Shown piece by piece: positions 53,607 through 61,099 of a stretch of DNA of 64,000 nt. Position 1 is the first letter of the stretch, and every line of letters begins with the position of its first letter. A model generated the notes under the pieces. That model did not search any database and was not told the DNA's origin. It saw nothing but the letters and a program-made list of their open reading frames with translations. This DNA is from Bacteroides graminisolvens DSM 19988 = JCM 15093 (GTDB lineage Bacteria > Bacteroidota > Bacteroidia > Bacteroidales > Bacteroidaceae): assembly GCF_000428125.1 (NCBI RefSeq), contig NZ_KE386627.1:259375-323374 (forward strand), written 5' to 3'. The translations under genes and the position numbers were made by a program.

Positions 53607-56600
53607 ATGGAACTTTTAGTTTATAAGGCGTCTGCCGGTTCAGGCAAGACATTCACTTTGGCTGTTGAATACATAAGACAGCTTATTCTCAATCCGCGTT
53701 CTTACCAACAAATTTTAGCTGTAACATTCACTAATAAAGCTACGGCTGAGATGAAAGAGAGAATTTTAAGTCAGCTGTACGGTATTTGGATAGTAGATGC
53801 TGATTCGGATGCTTATCTGAAAAGAATTACTCAATTAACCGGAATGGAAGAGAAAGAAATCAGAATTGCAGCGGGTCAAGCTTTAAGATACATGTTACAT
53901 GATTACACGCGTTTTCGTGTTGAAACTATCGACTCTTTTTTTCAATCGGTAATGAGAAATTTGGCTAGAGAACTAGAGCTAAGTCCTAATTTAAATATCG
54001 AATTAAACAATGAAGAGATTCTGGATGTTGCTATTGATTCCATGATAGAAAAATTAACCCCGAACTCTCCTATTTTAGCTTGGTTACTTGATTACATTGA
54101 TGAACGCATTGCTGATGACAAGAAATGGAATGTTGCTTACGAAATCAAACGTTTTGGGAAAAATATTTTTAGTGAGGAGTATATTGAGAAAGGCAGTAAG
54201 TTGAGAGAAAAGCTCAAAGATCCCAATATCATTAAAAGGTACAAAGTGCATCTTAATGAACTACAAAAAGAAGCTTTGGAACAGATGAAAAGCTTTTCTG
54301 ATCAATTTGAAGGCGAATTAGAGAGACATGGACTTAGTTCTAATGATTTAAAAAATGGGGCAAAGGGTATAGGAAGTTATTTTAAGAAGTTATACAATGG
54401 AAATTTAAGTAATGAAACACGAAATGTAACGGTCGAAAAATGTTTGGAAAGCGAAGCCAACTGGGCTGCCAAAAGTTCACCAAGATTTTCAGATATAACA
54501 TCTTTAGCAGCTTCTATTTTGATTCCAATTCTTCAAGATGCTGAAGAACTACGTACTCAAAACAATCTTATTGTAAACAGTTGTAGTCTATCTTTGCAAC
54601 ACCTTAATAAGCTGCAACTATTAGCTAGTATTGATGAAGAAGTACGCTTTATCAATAAAGAAAAAAATAGTTTTTTACTTTCGGATACTAATGCATTACT
54701 TCATAATTTAATAAAGGAAGATGATTCTTCTTTTGTCTTTGAAAAAATAGGAACCAGTATTCGTAATGTTATGATTGATGAGTTTCAGGATACAAGCCGA
54801 ATGCAATGGAATAATTTTAAATTATTATTGCTTGAAGGATTATCCCGAGGAGCCGATAGTCTAATTGTAGGTGACGTGAAACAATCAATTTATAGGTGGC
54901 GAAGTGGTGATTGGAGTATATTGAATAACCTGAATGAAAAAATAGCCCACTTCCCTATTAGAGTAGAAACGCTAAAAACGAATAGAAGAAGTGAAGTTAA
55001 CGTTATAAATTTCAATAATTCAGTCTTTCAACAAATAGTTGCAGTTTTAGATAAGAAACATCAGGATGAGTTAGGTGTGAGTTGTGAATCATTGGTAAAA
55101 GCTTATGCTGATGTTGAGCAAGAGTGGCCAAATGGTAAAGAAGAAAAAGGTTATGTGAAAGTTTCTTTTATTGAAGATGATGACGAGAACAGCTATTCTG
55201 ATAATATGCTTTCTGAGCTGGGTAAAGAAGTTAAATATTTGCTTGCAAGTGGAGTTAAGATGAATGATATTGCTATTCTAGTAAGAACAAATAAAATGAT
55301 TCCTCTTATTGCTACATATTTTGATGAGAATATGAACTTCAAGATTGTGTCTGATGAAGCGTTCAGACTGGATGCATCTCTTGCATTATGTATGTTAATC
55401 AATGCTCTTCGTTTTTTATCTGATAGAAATAACACAATTGCTCTGAGTTTGCTTGCTTTATCATATCAAAGAGATATTTTAAAACAGACAACAGATATAA
55501 ATCGTATACTTACAGAAAATACTGAAGAATTTCTTCCAAAAGATTTTATTAGCTGTTCGGAGAGAATGAGGCTTATGCCTTTATATGAATTACTGGAAGA
55601 GTTATATTCTCTTTTTTCGATGGATTTAATTGAAAAACAAGATGCATACGTATTTGCTTTCTTTGATGCCGTGATTGAATATTTGAAAAGCAATTCTTCT
55701 GAGATTGATAATTTTATTCGTTTTTGGGATGAAAAACTATGTAGTAAAACAATTCCGGGAGGGGAAATAGAAGGTATCAGAATCTTGTCTATTCATAAAT
55801 CAAAAGGGCTTGAATTTCATACAGTATTAATACCATATTGCGATTGGTCAATAGAGAACGAAAGGCACGGACAATTGGTTTGGTGTTTTCCTGAAACTTC
55901 CCCATTTGATGAAATTGACATTGTTCCTGTTAATTATTCCAGAAAGATGTCTGAATCAATTTATAAAAATGATTATTTACATGAACGTTTGCAGCAATGG
56001 GTAGATAATATTAATCTATTATATGTTGCATTTACAAGAGCAGGGAAGAATCTAATTATTTGGGGGCATAAGAAAAAAAATAATTCCGTATCAGATTTAT
56101 TGACATCTAGTCTTCCGCAAATTGATAATATGAGAGAATATTGGGACGATACATTGTGTAGCTTCGAATATGGAAATCTATCTTCTTCAGAAATGATAGT
56201 GGATAAAGAGAAAAAAAATAAACTATTACGTAAATCTAGTAAAAGATTGGTGAAGATGTTATCTGTTAAACCAGACATTGAGTTTAGACAATCAAATAAA
56301 TCGGCAGATTTTATATCGGGAGTTGAAGAAGATAAATCTGATAAACGTTTTATCAACCGAGGGAAATTATTACACTCTCTCTTCTCTGTGATCCGAACAG
56401 ATCAGGATATAGAAGGAGCTATCCAACAGCTTATATTTGAAGGTGTAATTGACAATAAGGAAATTGAAGATGAGATCAGAAAATTGACAAAGAAAGCTTT
56501 CTCAAATGAACGTATCAAAGATTGGTATTCGGGAGCATGGATTTTGTATAATGAATGTGCTATTATATATAAACAAAATGGTGCTTTACAGATTCGTCGT

Positions 56601-56789
56601 CCGGATCGTGTAATGATGAAAGATGGAGAAGTTGTAGTTGTTGATTTTAAGTTTGGAAAACCAAACAGTAAGTACAACAAACAAGTTGTTGATTATATGC
56701 AACTACTGAGTAAAATGGGATATGAAAATATATCTGGTTACCTATGGTATGTTGAAGAAGAGAGAATTGAGCTAGTAAGAACAAATTAA
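53607..56789 (+). CDS. UvrD-type helicase-nuclease, AddA-like
   Basis: The 1060-residue superfamily 1 helicase has a C-terminal PD-(D/E)XK nuclease. Motif I KASAGSGKTFTLA (8-20), AVTFTNKATAEMKERIL, RVETIDSFFQSV, motif II VMIDEFQDTSRMQW, GDVKQSIYRWRSGD, KTNRRS, ILSIHKSKGLEFHTVLIP and motif VI LLYVAFTRAGKNL lie in order. The end has NRGKLLHSLFS, RRPDRVMMKDGEVVVVDFKFG and KQVVDYMQLL, which is the nuclease active site (His, Asp, Asp-x-Lys). With the next gene it should form an AddAB-type complex that resects double-strand breaks for recombination. The DNA is much more AT-rich than the left half of the window. Confidence 0.88.
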   Translation: MELLVYKASAGSGKTFTLAVEYIRQLILNPRSYQQILAVTFTNKATAEMKERILSQLYGIWIVDADSDAYLKRITQLTGMEEKEIRIAAGQALRYMLHDYTRFRVETIDSFFQSVMRNLARELELSPNLNIELNNEEILDVAIDSMIEKLTPNSPILAWLLDYIDERIADDKKWNVAYEIKRFGKNIFSEEYIEKGSKLREKLKDPNIIKRYKVHLNELQKEALEQMKSFSDQFEGELERHGLSSNDLKNGAKGIGSYFKKLYNGNLSNETRNVTVEKCLESEANWAAKSSPRFSDITSLAASILIPILQDAEELRTQNNLIVNSCSLSLQHLNKLQLLASIDEEVRFINKEKNSFLLSDTNALLHNLIKEDDSSFVFEKIGTSIRNVMIDEFQDTSRMQWNNFKLLLLEGLSRGADSLIVGDVKQSIYRWRSGDWSILNNLNEKIAHFPIRVETLKTNRRSEVNVINFNNSVFQQIVAVLDKKHQDELGVSCESLVKAYADVEQEWPNGKEEKGYVKVSFIEDDDENSYSDNMLSELGKEVKYLLASGVKMNDIAILVRTNKMIPLIATYFDENMNFKIVSDEAFRLDASLALCMLINALRFLSDRNNTIALSLLALSYQRDILKQTTDINRILTENTEEFLPKDFISCSERMRLMPLYELLEELYSLFSMDLIEKQDAYVFAFFDAVIEYLKSNSSEIDNFIRFWDEKLCSKTIPGGEIEGIRILSIHKSKGLEFHTVLIPYCDWSIENERHGQLVWCFPETSPFDEIDIVPVNYSRKMSESIYKNDYLHERLQQWVDNINLLYVAFTRAGKNLIIWGHKKKNNSVSDLLTSSLPQIDNMREYWDDTLCSFEYGNLSSSEMIVDKEKKNKLLRKSSKRLVKMLSVKPDIEFRQSNKSADFISGVEEDKSDKRFINRGKLLHSLFSVIRTDQDIEGAIQQLIFEGVIDNKEIEDEIRKLTKKAFSNERIKDWYSGAWILYNECAIIYKQNGALQIRRPDRVMMKDGEVVVVDFKFGKPNSKYNKQVVDYMQLLSKMGYENISGYLWYVEEERIELVRTN

Positions 56790-56811
56790 AGAAGCCTAAA
56801 ATTGATTTTAT

Positions 56812-59676
56812 ATGGAAACTTTCTTAAATATTGTAGCTAAAGATATATATACTAAAATTGGAAACGATTTATCAAAAGTTGCGATTGTATTCCCAAATAA
56901 AAGAGCAAGTCTTTTTTTTAATGAGTTTTTAGCAGACCAAAGTGAGAACCCTATTTGGTCTCCAGCTTATTTAAGTATCAGTGAATTATTTCAGCAACTG
57001 TCTGTTTTAAAATTGGCCGATTCAGTAACTCTAGTATGTGAACTTTATAAAGTATTTATTGAAGAAACTAAAAGTTCTGAGACTTTAGATGAATTTTATT
57101 TTTGGGGTGAATTGCTTATCAGTGATTTTGATGATGCAGATAAAAACATGGTTGATACAGAGAAATTATTTTCTAATTTGCAAGAGTTAAAAAATATCAT
57201 GTCAGGGTACGATTATCTTGATAAGGAACAGGAAGAAGCAATACAAGCATTTTTTCAGAATTTCTCAATTGAGCGTCGTACGCAATTGAAAGAAAAGTTT
57301 ATTTCACTATGGGATAAGCTTGGAAATGTCTATAATCAATTTACTTGTAGCTTACGTACTGCAGGAATAGCATATGAGGGTCTGTTATACAGAGATGTCA
57401 TTCAAACTATAAAATCCGAATCATTTAAGTATGATAAGTATGTTTTTGTTGGCTTTAATGTTTTAAATAAAGTTGAGAGTTCCTTGTTTGAAACTCTTCA
57501 AGCAGATAATAAAGCTATGTTCTATTGGGATTTTGATGTCTATTATACTCAGACTACTGGTTTTAAACACGAAGCTGGTGAGTTTATTAATAGGAATATC
57601 CAACGCTTTCAATCTGAACTGAAAGGTCAATATTTTGATAATTTGCGTAAGCCTAAAAATATTAAATTCATTTCGTCTCCTACTGAAAACGCTCAGGCAC
57701 GTTTTTTGCCCGAATGGATTAGTGAGGTTTATTCCAATAATGAAAGAGAAAATGCTGTTGTATTGTGTAATGAGACATTATTATTGCCTGTTTTACATTC
57801 TATCCCAAAACATGTGAATAATTTAAATATCACGATGGGATTTCCATTATCACAAACACCTGTATATAGTTTTATTGATGCTCTTATTGATTTACAAATA
57901 ATAGGTTACAAACACAAAGAAGGATGTTTTATTTATGATGCAGTGCTTGCTGTCTTAAAACATCCATATACGAGAATGCTTTCTGCTAATGCAAAAGATT
58001 TGGAAAGAAGTATATTAGAAAGAAATAAATTTTATCCTCTTCCTTCTGAATTAAGAAAAGATGAGATCTTAGATCTAATATTTACCCCTTGTTCTAATCT
58101 ATATTCTTTGTGTCAATATTTAAAAGAATTAATATCTGTAGCAGCTTCTTTATACAGAGAAAAAGAGGGAAGTACTGATGATATATTCAACCAGCTGTAT
58201 AGAGAATCTCTTTTTAAAAGTTATACCTCAATTAATCGTATAAGCAACCTAATAGAAAATGGTAAATTGGAGGTTCGGGTAGACACTTTCAGAAAACTAA
58301 TTAACAAAATATTATCTTCCTTAAATATTCCTTTTCATGGAGAGCCTGTCATTGGAATGCAAATAATGGGAGTACTAGAAACTCGAAATCTAGATTTTAA
58401 AAATTTAATTATAATGTCATTAAACGAAGGACAATTGCCCAAATCTGGAGGTGATGCTTCTTTTATTCCTTATAATTTAAGAAAAGCTTTTGGAATGACA
58501 ATAATAGAGCACAAAAATGCAGTTTATGCATACTATTTTTATCGATTGATCCAAAGAGCAGAAAATGTTACTTTATTATATAATAATTCTTCTGACAGCT
58601 TAAACAAAGGAGAATGGTCAAGATTTATGTTACAATTATTACTGGAATGGCCAAACGAAATAAAAAAAGAATATATTGAATCGGGGCAATCTCCACAAAC
58701 GATTGAAAGTATTACTGTTAATAAAAGTCCCGATTTATTATTAGAACTGGAATATAAGTTTGACACATCATATAACAATAGTGCATTATTGTCTCCCTCA
58801 GCTCTAAACACATATCTTGATTGCCCACTGAAGTTTTATTATCAATACGTGGTTGGTTTGAATAGGCCCAATAAAGTCTCATCTGAAATTGACGCAGCAC
58901 AATTTGGTAGTATATTTCATTTATCAGCACAAAAGACCTATGAATATCTTACTTCACGAGATGATTTGATCACAAAAGATATCCTTGAATCATTAATAAA
59001 GAAAGATGTCAAATTACAATCTTACGTAGACTTTGCTTTTAATAATATTTTATTTAAATCTAACGATGATTTGAAACCAGAATATAATGGACAACAACTT
59101 ATTAATTCAAAAGTGATTGTTTCATATCTCAAACAGCTATTAAGAAATGATATACAATACGCTCCCTTTCAAATGATTGCCATGGAAAAATTTATATCAG
59201 AAGATTTTCCTATAATAATAAATGGTAAAAAGCTGAATTTAAGATTTGGAGGAATAATTGACCGAATAGACAGAAAAGAGGATATGTTGCGTATTGTTGA
59301 TTACAAAACGGGAGGAACGCCTGAAACTCCAGCAAACCTAGAAGCGTTATTTACGCCTTCGAAGAAAAGACCGAGCCACATTTTTCAAACTTTTTTATAT
59401 GCATCAATACAATGTAAAAAAGAATCTTTGAAAGTAGCTCCGTCATTACTTTATATTCATCATGCATCATCTGAAACATATTCTCCAATTATCGAGATAG
59501 GAGAACCAAGGAAAGCCAAGATTCCTGTTAGCGACTTCTCAATATATGAGGAAAAATTTAGAGATAGACTAAGCTTACTTATAAAAGAAATTTTCAATCC
59601 GGAAATACCTTTCACTCAAACCAAAGACATTGATTTTTGTGAATATTGTGATTTTAAGACTTTATGCAAGAAGTAA
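56812..59676 (+). CDS. PD-(D/E)XK nuclease family protein, AddB-like
   Basis: The 954-residue protein begins 22 nt after the AddA-like gene. The N-terminal part (VAIVFPNKRASLFFNEFLAD) is the helicase-like fold without a usable Walker A, as in AddB. The C-terminal nuclease has YLDCPLKFYYQYVVGLNRP, FGSIFHLSAQKTYEYL, GGIIDRIDRKEDMLRIVDYKTGG and EYCDFKTLCKK. The spaced cysteines (Cys in LDCPLKF, then CEYC-x5-C near the end) match the [4Fe-4S] staple of AddB nucleases. It should cut the second strand and read recombination hotspots in the complex. It ends at a bidirectional terminator. Confidence 0.87.
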   Translation: METFLNIVAKDIYTKIGNDLSKVAIVFPNKRASLFFNEFLADQSENPIWSPAYLSISELFQQLSVLKLADSVTLVCELYKVFIEETKSSETLDEFYFWGELLISDFDDADKNMVDTEKLFSNLQELKNIMSGYDYLDKEQEEAIQAFFQNFSIERRTQLKEKFISLWDKLGNVYNQFTCSLRTAGIAYEGLLYRDVIQTIKSESFKYDKYVFVGFNVLNKVESSLFETLQADNKAMFYWDFDVYYTQTTGFKHEAGEFINRNIQRFQSELKGQYFDNLRKPKNIKFISSPTENAQARFLPEWISEVYSNNERENAVVLCNETLLLPVLHSIPKHVNNLNITMGFPLSQTPVYSFIDALIDLQIIGYKHKEGCFIYDAVLAVLKHPYTRMLSANAKDLERSILERNKFYPLPSELRKDEILDLIFTPCSNLYSLCQYLKELISVAASLYREKEGSTDDIFNQLYRESLFKSYTSINRISNLIENGKLEVRVDTFRKLINKILSSLNIPFHGEPVIGMQIMGVLETRNLDFKNLIIMSLNEGQLPKSGGDASFIPYNLRKAFGMTIIEHKNAVYAYYFYRLIQRAENVTLLYNNSSDSLNKGEWSRFMLQLLLEWPNEIKKEYIESGQSPQTIESITVNKSPDLLLELEYKFDTSYNNSALLSPSALNTYLDCPLKFYYQYVVGLNRPNKVSSEIDAAQFGSIFHLSAQKTYEYLTSRDDLITKDILESLIKKDVKLQSYVDFAFNNILFKSNDDLKPEYNGQQLINSKVIVSYLKQLLRNDIQYAPFQMIAMEKFISEDFPIIINGKKLNLRFGGIIDRIDRKEDMLRIVDYKTGGTPETPANLEALFTPSKKRPSHIFQTFLYASIQCKKESLKVAPSLLYIHHASSETYSPIIEIGEPRKAKIPVSDFSIYEEKFRDRLSLLIKEIFNPEIPFTQTKDIDFCEYCDFKTLCKK

Positions 59677-59711
59677 TAAAATAGCCCGATCAAATGTCGC
59701 GGGCTATTTTA
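59677..59711. terminator. Bidirectional terminator after the AddB-like gene
   Basis: AAAATAGCCCG (59678-59688) pairs with CGGGCTATTTT (59700-59710), starting right after the stop codon. It also ends the convergent kinase gene at 59715. Confidence 0.82.
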
Positions 59712-59714
59712 TGT

Positions 59715-60836
59715 TTATTTTTTTAATGGTATTGAAAAACTGAATGTAGAACCTTTTCCTTTTTCTGATTCAAACCATAAATCTCCACTGTTTTTTTGAG
59801 CAAAGTCTTTGCAAAGAAGTAAACCTAATCCAGAGCCTTCCTCATTATTTGTACCAAATGTACTGAAGTGTGTATCAGTATGTAAGAGTTTCTTTTGCCC
59901 TTCTGAATCAATTCCACAGCCATAATCCTTCACACTGAGCACAGAGAACTCTTCTTTATCGGTTACAACTACAAGAATCTCTGATTTTTGATTACTAAAC
60001 TTGATTGCATTACTCAGTAAATTACGAACAACTGTTTTAACCATGTCAATATCTCCATGGACAATTAATTTTTCAGGTGTTTCCAGTTTTATTGATATTT
60101 TTTTGGCGGCTGCAACCATGGAAAAAATTTCAATTACTCCTTGAGCAACCTCAACAATATCAAAATCTTGATATACAACTTTCATCCTACCTATTTGGCT
60201 TTTAGTCCACTTTAACAAGTTGTCAAGGAGAGAAAATACATCTTCTGTTGTTTGATTAGCCATTGTTAGCAATTCATACATCTCTTCTCCTATTTTTGAA
60301 CTAGGTAAATTGAGGATAAGCATATTAAGAACCATTTTAATAGAACCGACGGGCGAACGAAGATCATGTGCAATAACTGAATATAATTTATCGCGACCAA
60401 TAATAGTTTTTTGAAGTTCTTCTGTTTGTGCTAAAATAATTCTCTTTGCAGCAACTAATGATATCTGATGTGTTATACGAATTATAAGTTCTTCTTTATT
60501 AAAAGGTTTGGATATAAAATCATTACCACCTACTTGAAAGCCCTTTACGACATCTGTTGTTCCATTTAATGCGGTTAAAAATATTATGGGGATCTCTGAT
60601 GTTTCAGTTTTTTGCTTTAATATTTGTGCTACCTCAAATCCATTCATTTCTGGCATCATCACATCTAGCAAGACTAAATCGGGACGGTCATTTTCAACAA
60701 GTTCAAGTGCTTGTTTGCCGCTGCTGGCAGTAATGACATTGAATTTTTCGTTTGTCAGTAATACCTTCAATAGCAAAACATTAGATGTTACATCATCTAC
60801 AATAAGTATCTTATATTCAGACGGAGTTATTTTCAT
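59715..60836 (-). CDS. Response regulator - histidine kinase fusion
   Basis: The gene encodes 373 residues from the ATG at 60836 (MKITPSEYKILIVDD); an ATG six codons earlier is possible. It is soluble with no membrane segment. The receiver domain comes first (acidic Asp14/15, phospho-acceptor Asp58 in LVLLDVMMPEMNG, Lys110 in FISKPF). After a short coiled coil comes the kinase: H-box SVIAHDLRSPVGS with His157, N-box LLSNAIKFSNQ, G1 KDYGCGID, G2 GSGLGLLLCKDFA. No output domain is present and no partner gene is adjacent, so it likely sits mid-relay, taking its signal through the receiver. Input and target are unknown. Confidence 0.9.
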   Translation of the reverse strand: MKITPSEYKILIVDDVTSNVLLLKVLLTNEKFNVITASSGKQALELVENDRPDLVLLDVMMPEMNGFEVAQILKQKTETSEIPIIFLTALNGTTDVVKGFQVGGNDFISKPFNKEELIIRITHQISLVAAKRIILAQTEELQKTIIGRDKLYSVIAHDLRSPVGSIKMVLNMLILNLPSSKIGEEMYELLTMANQTTEDVFSLLDNLLKWTKSQIGRMKVVYQDFDIVEVAQGVIEIFSMVAAAKKISIKLETPEKLIVHGDIDMVKTVVRNLLSNAIKFSNQKSEILVVVTDKEEFSVLSVKDYGCGIDSEGQKKLLHTDTHFSTFGTNNEEGSGLGLLLCKDFAQKNSGDLWFESEKGKGSTFSFSIPLKK

Positions 60837-61029
60837 GGTATTGTAATTTTGCACTTTGTTAACTGTTCAAATTAGAATTGTGTAAACTACACTTCTACAA
60901 ATTTAAACGTTTCTTTAAAATTAGCAAAACTCTATGTTACTTATTCTAGCTAAAAGAGTTATTTTAATAAAAAAAAACAAAATGCCTAGAATTGGACTTT
61001 ATATAATCTTGTACAAAGCTATTATTCAA

Positions 61030-61075
61030 TTAAAAAGGAGGAATGCTATTATAAATCTGCATTCCTCCTTTTTTG
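61030..61075. terminator. Bidirectional terminator near carB
   Basis: AAAAAGGAGGAATGC (61032-61046) pairs with GCATTCCTCCTTTTT (61059-61073), a 15-bp perfect stem flanked by A- and T-runs, about 25 nt past the carB stop. The gap 60837-61029 holds no gene and is AT-rich. Confidence 0.85.
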
Positions 61076-61099
61076 GGATTGAAAAAACTTATAGATTGA

